The notes under the pieces are model-generated. The model saw nothing but the letters and a program-made list of their open reading frames with translations, was not told the DNA's origin and did not search any database. Both the position numbers and the translations under genes were made by a program. DNA of 64,000 nucleotides from contig WIUZ02000012.1 in NCBI GenBank assembly GCA_015956445.1, forward strand, positions 1,240,001 to 1,304,000. Reading direction: 5' to 3'. Positions 10,717-20,900 of this stretch are shown piece by piece (position 1 is the stretch's first letter; each line of letters opens with the position of its first letter). This DNA is from Thelephora terrestris (taxonomy: Eukaryota; Basidiomycota; Agaricomycetes; Thelephorales; Thelephoraceae).

Positions 10717-12760
10717 ATGCTCAGACGGCGAATGCAGCAGTTCACGGGGAGGCTCGCCCTTCGCAGGCAGTTTCATTCAACAACCCTCCGGCGACGCGAA
10801 CCTTTTGATCCAGCGAACGTAGAGAGGGCGGAGGACGAGGTCGACGTTTGCATCGTTGGAGCTGGTCCTGCGGGCCTCAGCGCTGCAATCAGACTAAAGC
10901 AGCTCGAACAAGAAAAGGGAAAAGAAATCCGTGTAGTCGTGTTGGAGAAAGGCCCCGAAGTTGGTGAGTTGGACCAGGTGCCTTACCTCACGTGAATGGT
11001 AAAATCTGAGGCCACCCTCACACTCTAGGATCACATATCCTTTCCGGTGCAGTTATCGAACCTACTGCCCTCAACGAACTTTTACCTCAATGGAAGGATC
11101 GTTCAGGTCATCCTTTGACACAGCCCACTACTTCATCATCGATGCGGTTCTTAACTCAATCGTCCTCGTTTCCTATCCCTCATCCACCACAAATGAGCAA
11201 TAAGGGAAACTACATCGTTTCCCTCTCCCGATTTACTGCCTGGTTGGGAGAAATTGCTGAAGAGATGGGGGTAGAAGTCTACCCCGGTTTCGCCGGCGCC
11301 TCTCTCGTCTACAGTGAAGACGGAAAGTCTGTCCTTGGCGTCCGAACGAATGAAGTGGGCCTTGATCGCCAAAGAAGGATGAAAGATAACTTTGAACCCG
11401 GGATGGAGTTTCGCGCCAAGGTCACCTTGTTGGCCGAAGGTGCTCATGGCTCTTTGACAAAGGATGTGGTACAAAGATTTAATCTCAGAGAGGGAAAGGA
11501 GCTCCAGACATATGGGATTGGCCTTAAAGAGGTCTGGAGAGTAGATCCGGAGAAATACGATGCTGGCAAGGTCGTTCACACCATGGGCTGGCCGTTGACC
11601 TCGGATTTATACGGTGGAGGTTGGGTCTATCACATGGCCGACGGTATGATTAGTCTGGGGTTGGTTATTGGACTGGACTACCGGAATCCCTACTTGAGCC
11701 CGTATCGGGAGTTACAGGCAAGCGTTTCCTTTTCGTACCCGGGGGTCGCATTCTGATGCCCAATCAGCGGATGAAGCACCACCCTTGGTTTAGGGACCTT
11801 CTTTCTGGAAATTCTACCCGCCTAGCTTATGGTGGCCGAACGCTGAACGAGGGGGGATACCAGTCAATCCCCAAGCTCTTCTTCCCAGGAGGTGCTCTCA
11901 TCGGTTGTTCTGCGGGTGTCGTCAACGTTCCAAAGATCAAAGGGACCCACAACGCAATGAAGACTGGTATGCTCGCCGCAGAGACTGCATTTGAGTCCGT
12001 CACAGAGGAGAGAGTGACCGAGGAAGGAGTAGCAGACATGTCCGGGTACGAAGAGGCGTTCAAGTCGAGTTGGGTGCACAAAGAGCTCTGGGAAGTTCGA
12101 AACATTCGGCCTTCATTCAACACAGCGCTTGGGATCTGGGGTGGTATGATGTACTCTGGAGTGGACTCTCTTTTGGTGAAGGGCCGTGTGCCGTGGACGC
12201 TTAAACATCACGGTTCCGACGCAGCTCAGACCGGAAAGGCACAAGACTTCAAGCCGATTGACTACCCTCCTTTCGAGGCACCCCTTTCGACGGATCTCAT
12301 GACGAGTGTTTCGTTGACGGGGACAAATCACGCTGAAGACCAACCTGTACACCTCTTGGTTCGTAAACCTGAAGAGCAGACCGAGGAGGATACGAGGAGG
12401 ACTGAACATGTTAAACGGAACGTGGAGGAATTTGGAGGACTGCTGGGACGAGCTTGTCCTGCAGGAGTTTACGAGTATGTTGACGCAGAGGGTGGGTCCA
12501 ACGCAGAGGGTGGCTCGTGGAATGGGAAGAAGTTGGTTATAAACTCTCAGGTGAGGGGTTTTTTTGTCGTTACCGTTTACCAGAATATTGAACCAACGTC
12601 GCCAGAACTGCATCCATTGCAAACTGTGCGACATCAAGGTACCGACTCAAGACATCCAATGGAGTGTACCTGAGGGTGGAGGGGGGCCAAAATATAGTGA
12701 GCATCTACTATCGCCGATGACACTTCAGTTCCTGATCCAACCCGCTCAGACCTTACTTGA
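10717..12760 (+). CDS. Electron transfer flavoprotein-ubiquinone oxidoreductase, mitochondrial
   Basis: Five exons (10717-10963, 11029-11717, 11768-12550, 12606-12696, 12750-12760) give 606 residues, the usual ETF-QO length. An Arg-rich presequence ([18 protein letters not shown]) is followed by the FAD-binding Rossmann motif [11 protein letters not shown], the membrane-associated ubiquinone region, [15 protein letters not shown], and the C-terminal [4Fe-4S] ligands: CPAGVYEY plus [10 protein letters not shown]. The protein ends GGGGPKYNLT. The enzyme takes electrons from ETF and passes them to ubiquinone in the inner mitochondrial membrane. The intron at 11718-11767 has a GC donor. The last coding exon is only 11 nt, including the stop. 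Reading straight on to a stop at 12788 is possible but destroys the conserved C-terminus. It is convergent with TRM112. Confidence 0.95.
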
Positions 12761-12845
12761 TCAGCGGGGTTGGCAGAAGTCGAGATAGTTCAACCTTCGA
12801 CGCCACGTATCTATGCTGCGACCACACACAACAAAAACGCTTAAA

Positions 12846-13377
12846 TTATGCGATCTCGTGTTCCGCAAGGAGCTGAGGGACATTGTTAGAATGAGATTCT
12901 CCGCAAATGTTGAGCAACAAACCATGTTTGGAATACCGTTAGATATCGGGTACACGTGGTTGCAGTTTGGGCAGGTCATCTGCCCCTCCTCTATGTGAAT
13001 CTTGTGGGCGTAGTGAGAAAAGAGGGGAGGATAAGAACGGACTACAATCCCTCACCTCGAGCAATACATGGTGAAGAGCCTTGAGTAGATCATCATCTAT
13101 CATCTCTGGTTGTTCAGCAGGTAAAGAAGAGTCTCCTAACTATGGGATCGTAAGAGCTGCTGATAGACCTGAAAGGGGGGAGATGGGTAGGGACCTGACG
13201 AGCGGCGTTTACGAGAGCATTCCACTCGATCTTCGGCATGAAACCTCTGACAAAATCAGGATTAAAATCAGCCTCTCTGAGAGCTATTTGGACGTCTTTG
13301 AGCTGAAGGGGAAAGTTGTTTGAGGTGCAGCCTTTGGCATGGCAAGCGAGGAGGTTGTGAGTGATCAAGCGAACCAT
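12846..13377 (-). CDS. TRM112: TRM112, methyltransferase activator
   Basis: A small gene split into four exons (13377-13195, 13139-13056, 13000-12923, 12872-12846) that total 123 residues, the normal size. The N-terminus is MVRLITHNLLAC, followed by KGC, NFPL, FNPDFVRGFMPKIEW and ALVNAARQ. Exon 2 encodes a helical DDDLLKALHHVLLE. Exon 3 carries the second zinc pair, MTCPNCNHVYPI, then GIPNM. Exon 4 is only LLAEHEIA plus stop. Trm112 is the zinc-binding partner that stabilises Trm9, Trm11, Mtq2 and Bud23-type methyltransferases acting on tRNA, eRF1 and 18S rRNA. Four cysteines, two near the N-terminus and two in CPNC, match the expected zinc site. It faces RRP45 across a very short divergent promoter. 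Confidence 0.95.
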
Positions 13378-13410
13378 TTTTCGATCGTCGATCACCATCC
13401 TCCACCAGAA
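13378..13410. promoter_or_regulatory. Minimal divergent promoter/leader between TRM112 and RRP45
   Basis: Only 33 bp separate the TRM112 start codon (minus, 13377) from the preferred RRP45 start codon (plus, 13411). If RRP45 instead starts at the in-frame ATG at 13339, the two coding regions overlap by 39 bp on opposite strands. Transcription of both genes must begin inside or beyond the partner's coding sequence. No TATA-like element is evident in the gap. Confidence 0.6.
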
Positions 13411-14472
13411 ATGAGACCTCCCTCGCCGTCGATCCCAGAAAAAGAATTCGTGGTCGAAGCCCTCAAACAAGGACTGCGGCTGGATGGAAGGGCAGCGTTA
13501 GAAATGAGGCGACCGACGTTGACCTTTGGACCAGACCTGGGCTGGGTGGATTGTTCGTTGGGAAAAACGAGGCAGGGGTTTCTTGGCGTTCTACTGCTGC
13601 TGAAGGACGTCTAACCATCCGAGCTATAGAGTGCTTGCCCAGGTGGAGGCGAAAATGGTGAAACCACCTCCAGAGCGACCGTTCGAAGGGCAGATAACGA
13701 TTCACTCCGAGATATCGCCCATGGCGTCGAGCGAATACGAGCAAGGTCGGTAGGTGTCCTTTCGCATTCAACGGCTCAATCTAATCTAAATGTTCTGGAA
13801 CGACAGTCCGTCCGAGGAAGAGGTGACGATCACTCGCATGCTCGACAAAATAATACGAAGGAGCGACGTCGTCGACAAGGAGTCGTTGTGCATACAGTCA
13901 GGACAACGGGTACTTACATCTCTCCCCGCATTCATTATTCTCACAATCCATTAGGTGTGGAATTTGCGACTCACAGTTCATTTCCTTGCGGATTCTGGGA
14001 ACATGCTGGACTGTGCGTGCTTGGCGGCGATTGTTGCACTGAAGCACTTCCGACGACCAGAGGTGGAAGTCGTCGGTGATGAGGTCATCGTGGTCAGTGA
14101 CCCCTTCCGTGGACATTGACGAGCTCTCATCAGACTCGTCTACAGCATCCACCGACAGAACGAGCACCAATGCCCCTATCGATGCACCACACACCATTCT
14201 GTCTCACGTTCGCTTACTTCCAAGACACATCAATACCAGCAATTTTAGATCCGAATCGACTTGAGCAACGACTAAGTGCTGGAGTTATGTCGATAGCGCT
14301 CAACGCTCAGCGGGAGTTGTGTGTTGTACAGAAAGCTGGAGGCGTTCCATTGCCCCCGACGGAGATACTGAGGATTGTAGGTGTGTCCACGGAAAAGTCC
14401 AAGGAATTGGATAAATTTGTGAAGGAGAGACTCGAAGATGATTGGAAAACGAGGAAGGTAGAAGTCGTTTAG
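13411..14472 (+). CDS. RRP45: Exosome subunit RRP45 (RNase PH fold)
   Basis: Five exons (13411-13571, 13630-13749, 13807-13909, 13955-14092, 14146-14472) give 282 residues. Diagnostic segments are EKEFVVEALKQGLRLDGR, LGKTRVLAQVEA, PFEGQITIHSEISPMAS, GRPSEEEVTITRML, GQRVWNLRLTVHFLADSG, NMLDCACLAAIVAL and ERAPMPLSMHHTP. Rrp45 (EXOSC9) is a catalytically inactive RNase PH-type protein in the hexameric ring of the RNA exosome, which degrades and processes RNA in nucleus and cytoplasm. The start at 13411 leaves the short N-terminus usual for the family; an upstream in-frame ATG at 13339 would overlap TRM112. The first intron is ambiguous: a GC donor at 13572 restores the canonical KTRVLAQV, while a GT donor at 13578 inserts two residues. 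Confidence 0.9.
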
Positions 14473-14576
14473 GGCAGGCTACTTCTTCCCGATATAGTAA
14501 TAGGAATTTTCGCTTTAATCATCTTCTCTCACTCTCGACGCAAGACGGCCCATTAAGCTTCGTCTGACCCTTGAAA

Positions 14577-17500
14577 ATGGCTCCTTTCTCAAAGCCAGAA
14601 ACCGTGCTCAAGCAAGCAGAGGGTCTCGTCTCCGTCGGTCAGACCCATGCTGCCCTCCAATCTCTGACGGAGATGTTTCTGTCCAAGAGATTCAGATCCA
14701 CCCCCCTCGCTTCACTAGAACCGATCATGCTCCGTTTTATCGAGCTTTGTGTAGAGATGAGGAAGGGCAGGGTGGCAAAGGAAGGCCTCATGCAATACAA
14801 GAACATCGCTCAGAATTCAAGCGTCGCTTCTATCGAGGTCGTCGTCAACCGCTTCATCCAACTTTCCGACGCCAAAGTCCAGGAGGCTCAAGAAAAAGCC
14901 GAAAAAGCCGTCGCTTTAATCGATGTCGACGATCTCGAAGCGACGGAGACTCCAGAGAGCATCTTGTTGGGAGCCGTAAGCGGCGATCAGAACAAGGACA
15001 GGACAGATCGTGCCCTCGTGACGCCCTGGCTCAAGTTTCTGTGGGAGAGTTACAGGACCGCTCTCGAAACCCTCAAGAACAACGCAAGGCTAGAAGTCAT
15101 CTACCAGGCACGTTTCCGCTAATATCCCTTGCTGTCCTTCCGTCTCACCTTCACCCCGTTTAGCAAATCGCGCAACAAGCATTCAAGTTCTGTCTGAAGC
15201 ATCAACGAAAAGTCGAGTTTCGCCGTCTATGTGAGACTCTCCGCCTCCATCTCGCCAATGTCGCCAAATACGCCTCCCAGCCCCATGCCATTAACCTTTC
15301 CGACCCTGATACCCTCCAACACCACCTCGATACCCGCTTTGCCCAGCTCAATGCATCGGTCGAGTTGGAGTTGTGGCAGGAGGCTTTCCGTTCCGTCGAA
15401 GATGTCCATAACCTCTTGACCATGTCCAAAAAGACTCCCAAACCTGTTATGATGGCCAACTACTACGAAAAGCTCACGAAAATCTTTTTAATGAGCGGTA
15501 ACGCCCTCTACCACGCCGCCGCCTGGAGCAGGTACTATGCTGTCATCACCTCCATGGGTACAAAGTCCGAAGCAGAGATCGCCAGGTTGGCTGGACAGGT
15601 TCTTGTCAGCGCCCTTGCAGTCCCCGTCGGTATCCATGCCGAGGAAGGCGCCGTAGTCGAGGACGGCAAAGGCAAGAATAACCGCCTCAGCTCCCTCCTC
15701 CGTCTGGCCCGTGTTCCCACACGCGCTGGGCTCCTTCGAGATGCCCTTTTCCGCAACGTTCACAAGATCTCCCCAGAGACCGTAAAAGCTCTATACGATG
15801 TTCTTGAAGTCACTTTTGACCCTCTAACCCTCTGCGCCTCCGTCGCACCCCTCCTGCGTTCTCTCTCGGACGATGCTGCCTACTCTCAATACCTCCCCCT
15901 CCTTCAACGTGCCTTGCTTTCTCGTTTGTTATCCCAGTTGTCCCAGGTCTATTCAACCATCAAGATCTCTAATCTCATGGAGCTCCTCCAACCCCTCAAA
16001 GAATCGGGTATCGTTGACGTCTCTACCTATGATGCCGAGAGCGTCGAAGCCTACATCATGGGCTGTGCTCGACGCGGCGAGCTGAGTGTCCATGTTGATC
16101 ACACTGCAGACACCATCACCTTTATCGAGGATCCCTTCGTTTCCGCGGACGATCCTTCATCTTCCTCCTCTCGGGTGCACGAAATTCCTATCCAGCCCTC
16201 CACTGCTGATCTAGTCAGGACCAGACTGAGCTCACTCGCCCTGTGTCTCAACAATTCACTGTCCGCCATAAACCCGGAACGAGAGGATATTTCCGAACAG
16301 GAACAGCAGCTCAAGTTCTCCCATCTTGTAGCTGCTGTGAATGCCGAGAGGGAGGAACTTAAGAACCGGCGCGCTCTTGTCGCTCGCCGGCGAGAACTTC
16401 TCACCGAGTTATCTCAGAAGAAGGAAAAGGAGGAGATATCACGTCGCGCAGAAGTTGCAAAGAGGCAGAAAGAAGAGGAAGAGAGAAGGTTGATTGAAGA
16501 ACGACGCAGGCGGGAGGTCGAGAACGCCAAGAAGGAGATTGAGAACATAAGAACCGAGGAGGCAAAGAAATTCGCTCAGAGCATCAAGGGAAACATAAAA
16601 GTGGACATAAACGTATGCTTCCTTGAGCGCTCCAGCATCCCACTCACTCTGTGGCTCATGACCAGTCAACCGTTCTTCTAGGCTCTCGGAGATGTTAGCA
16701 CCGACACGCTCATGCGAATGCATGTCGAACAACTCGAGAAAGATAAAAGAGAATCAACTGAACGAATGCGTGTCATTGGCAAGTGGTTGGATCACGTCGA
16801 ACGAGCGTACAGGAAGGAGGAGCGGCCGCTTCTTGCCAAGGACTACGAAGCACAACAGGAGAACGATCGGTCGACTTTCGAGGCTCTCCAAAAGTCTCGC
16901 ATCGAGGGTTCCAAACAACAACACCAGTTCGATCTCGAGACCAAGGCCCGCCTTTCTCGAATGTTGAGTGACTTCGAGAAGACCAAGAACGAGATATTGG
17001 AGAGGAGAGGTCAAGAGTATGCAGAGAAGCAAAGGGAGGCTTCCGAAAAGCTTCGTGAGGCCAAGGCAAAGAAGACAGCCTCCGTCAGAAAGGCTCGCGA
17101 AGAAGAGCGCCTTCGCAAAGAAGCAGAGGAACAGAAACGTCGTGAGCAGGAGGAGGAGGAAGCACAGCGGGAAGCAGGTGTGTTCTCTTCACGTCCTTGA
17201 TATTGACCTGGGTGGTGACCTTGCATCAATAGAATTACACGCGGAGGAGGAACGGTTACGTCTGGAGAGAGCAGCGGAGGTAGCCGCAGAGGAAGCTAAA
17301 AAGAAGGAGGAAGAAGAGAAACGTGCAGCCATGGCCGAAGAGCGTCGCAAGGAACGCGAAGACCTCGACAGAGTAGCCGCTTTGCAACGACAGCGAGAAG
17401 AGGAGGCGCTGAGGCGAAGAGAGGAACGCGCTACCACCGCTAAGAGTCAGCCGCCGTCCAATCCTATTACACCCTGGCGAAAGCAAACACCACAGGGTAC

Positions 17501-17834
17501 CACTCCCTCGACTCCACCGCGGTCCGAAAGTCCCGCACCGGCCAAGTATAAGCCCGGTGCGTTTGGGGGACGGGCTCAGCAGCCACAGACGCAACCCTCC
17601 GAAAGGACCTCTTCTCCTGCCCCTGCAAGGACCGAGGATACATGGCAGAGGAGGGGCCCGTTGAAGTCGGAGGATTCCACGCCCAAATGGAAGCCCAGGG
17701 CTGTTGAGGAACGGAAGGCAGGCGAAGGGCCACCCAATCCGCCTACCCCACCAACGGACCCGGACGGTTTCCAAACTATTGAAAAGAAGGGCGTTTGGCG
17801 ACCATCAAGAGGTCGAGGAGGACCTAGGCAGTAA
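14577..17834 (+). CDS. TIF32: Translation initiation factor eIF3 subunit a
   Basis: Four exons (14577-15107, 15164-16612, 16682-17177, 17233-17834) give 1,025 residues. The N-terminus ([18 protein letters not shown]) and the segment [20 protein letters not shown] are typical of eIF3a. A PCI domain lies roughly at residues 330-500, followed by a long charged coiled coil rich in E, K and R (about residues 540-860). The Pro/Ser-rich C-terminus ends in SRGRGGPRQ. eIF3a scaffolds the eIF3 complex on the 40S subunit during start-codon selection. The intron at 15108-15163 uses a GC donor: no phase-compatible GT exists and CAG|GCACGT keeps VIYQ-QIAQQA intact. It is convergent with CCH1, with 162 bp between stop codons. 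Confidence 0.95.
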
Positions 17835-17996
17835 TTTGTAATGTTCGTAAACCCCTGTATGCCATACTTTAAGTGATTACGCATTTTATCTGTACTGTGC
17901 CACAAAATAGTCCCATTATGATAAGCCGAAGGAAGAAAACGAAAACGAGTTCGGATAGCATGATAGATGGATGTAGGATGCTCAAGGGTTGTTACG

Positions 17997-20900
17997 TTAC
18001 AGCTTCTCGTCCTCTTCAGCAGCCTCGACAAGCATATCTGAAGAAAGATCAGAAGCAATTCCAAGGCCGACGTGAAAGTTAGGCCTCACCGCCCCACACG
18101 GAATTTTGCATCGAAAATAGGATATCATCTGCGTCCGTAGTTGCGGATACTTCACCCATTGATAACATATCCCGGTGGCTGGGACTATATTCTGTGGGGG
18201 ATGCCTCTGCCCTGCTACGTCTTTGGAGACCACCAGAGCGCGGTCGAATACTTCCAAAGTCGGACGCCCTTGAGTCTCTGTTCGAGGGTGTCGGGGTTTC
18301 CTGTTCCCCGTAAGCGGACAGGGGGGTTCCAACAACATCTAGCGTCATGCCAGGAGGCGTCGTTGGTGTGCTGTTAACAACGATAGATGGTATCTCTACG
18401 ACGAAGAAAAGAGTTCAGTTCCGCGCCCTTAGATGGGGAAAAATATCGACCTTGTTCGCGAATACGGCGCAGATGGTCTTTGAACCGTCTTCGATAAATG
18501 ATCATCTTTAGGAGAGACTTCACTCGATCCAGGTTGACCAGATCTGTGATGAGCTTATTGGTCTCAGTTCGCACAACGAAATCTTTGAGCCTAGAGAGGT
18601 ATGAACGATTCAGTCACTGGGTGAACATACGTTACTAAACGCACACGAGAGCCTCTCGGTCCACAATGAACTTGTAATGGGCTAGAAGCAAAAGCATTTC
18701 CGTAAACGGGATACCGTTTCCGGAATAATGTGTCACGTTAGCCTCGTGATACAAGCGGCTGTACAGAGCCTTCTGTTTCTTCACGGCAGCGTAGTTGATT
18801 CCGTCGAGGGTGTGCTTTAGCTTCGCAATATCAATGCCCTCGACGACATGCGGGGAATTCATATCCGCGTCTCTTGCCGTCACGGTCGCCTTCAAGTTAT
18901 GGAGGCTGTATCGGAGAGGGTAGATCCGAACTTCGAATATTCCACTCAGTTCCTAATCCGGAAGAGATCAGACAAAGGAAGAGAGAGAGGGGAGTGAGGC
19001 ATACCGCAAAAAATGGTACTAATCGATTCCTCTCAAGTTGCTGAGACTTGGGGTTTGCAAACTTGGCCCACGCTTTCTTAAACGCCCGCAGTTCATCTCG
19101 AGTAATCGATTTCGCCCCTCCAGTCAACTGGAAAACGTAAGAGAAGTTTTCCACAACCACACCTTGTTTCTGAGCGTTAGTACAGGAAATTGTAGAAGGC
19201 ACTTGGACTACCGGTGAACAAATTCATGAATATGTACTGCAAAATAGACCAAGTCAGCACGGTAAAACATAGACGGCCGACTGATTCTCACCATGCTGAT
19301 CACATTCCAGGCAATGAACAAGGAAAGTGCCCATCCGGGACTACCGCAGTCCGTCTCGCGGTCAGAACTCGGGCTCGTGCACCGCGGGTAAGTGAGAGTA
19401 CTACGGCGAAAAAGTTAGCCATCGAATCTGTATGAGCCTGACAGTACACACTAATCGTGCATATACTGGTTCCAGCCCTCGCCGCAACTCATGAAAGCAA
19501 GCATGATCAAAGCATTTGCGATGCTGATGTAGTTCTGGTCGTGATTCTCCCCAGAGCCCCATTTCGTCAGGCTGAAAACCTCGACATACATGATCGCAAA
19601 GAACATGAACAGAATCAACCATAGAGCCACCAAACTCAGGATAATCGGAAGACTCGAACTAGAGTGGACGTTAAGCAAAAGCGAAGCAAAAGAAAGATTG
19701 GGCGTACATTGCTGTCTTGAATAGCTTATTCAAACTGTCGGCTCGCTGGACAAGCTTAAAGGCAATCGCAACGATGAACAGCTTTTGCAGCGTGGTGAAG
19801 ATACCCTCGTTTATCCAAAATCGGACCACAAGCGTGGTGATCAAGCTGCCCAAGCCGACAATGGTATCAAAGATATTCCAACCATTCGCACGAAAACTGT
19901 GCCATCCCAGCCCATAACCTCGGATAGCGGCGTCCAGGATGACCACTCCAGAAATCGCCAAGAAGAAATCATCTAAGGTTCGTCAGACGAGGTGCACAAA
20001 AACACTGTACGAAGAGAGACGTACTGCGGATGTCGTCGACGACTTCGCCACCGGTATAGGACTGCGTCATGAGGGCAAACACGTGCAAAACATATAGGAA
20101 GGTCATCAGACGACTCCACCACCCTCGCTTATGTACTGCACGATCGAAGCACCACGCTTGGAATGTTGAGGTAGGCCTGGACTTAGGCCGCTTCGATGGC
20201 CTCTGTCGCGATATCAGCCTCTTCAAGTCGATCCATTCGCGTTGCGGCTGTGTCAAAAAAGCAGCCCCGGTCCTCGCACTAAAATTGCCTATAATGATAC
20301 TGCGAGGATGAGTATCAACTATCAATCGTGGCACTCCATAGCATACCTGACGAAAAGGGTGAATATGATGATTCCACCGAGAAGCGTGTAGATGATGAAG
20401 AAGAAGGCATTGAACGCGGCCGCGTTGGCTTGAGGTTGTTGGCCTGGTTGTGTTATGCTCATGGCCACCCCCATAACATCAACCCAACCCTCGAACGAGA
20501 CGATCTCGAAGAGGATAAGGAGAGAAGCGCGAAAGCTGTCAAAGGAAAACGAAGTTGAAGGTGACGGGTTTGTCCAAACCCTTGGCACCGGAAAGGGGAA
20601 TGCACTCGAGTCCGGGATAGCAGTGTTGTTGTATTCGCCCACGCAATCCGACAATCCTCCTACGCTGGTATCGTTACAGAGGTTCATACGCCCAGCAAAG
20701 ATGTTGAGACCCCACACCGCGAAAGGGACCATATAGAGAACAGCAAGCACAGCTGCATCGAGGATACGAAGGGCACCGGAGATAACCAAAGATTGGAATG
20801 TCGTCCGCATCTTCTCGATAAGCGTAATCAACCGCAACACACGCAGAGCCTTCAGCGACCGGGTCAGACGGCTGAGTCCACCTATGAAAACCAGGCCCGT

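Noticed and set aside
12563-12788. Separate small gene downstream of ETF-QO
   Set aside because: The reading contains the ETF-QO iron-sulfur motif, so it is the 3' exon of that gene.
13081-13323. Plus-strand 80-codon ORF upstream of RRP45
   Set aside because: It is antisense to TRM112 exons 1 and 2 and does not join RRP45 in phase.
16753-17774. Minus-strand Ser/Arg-rich ORFs across the eIF3a coiled coil
   Set aside because: They are reverse-complement shadows of a Glu/Lys-rich coding sequence and have no motifs of their own.
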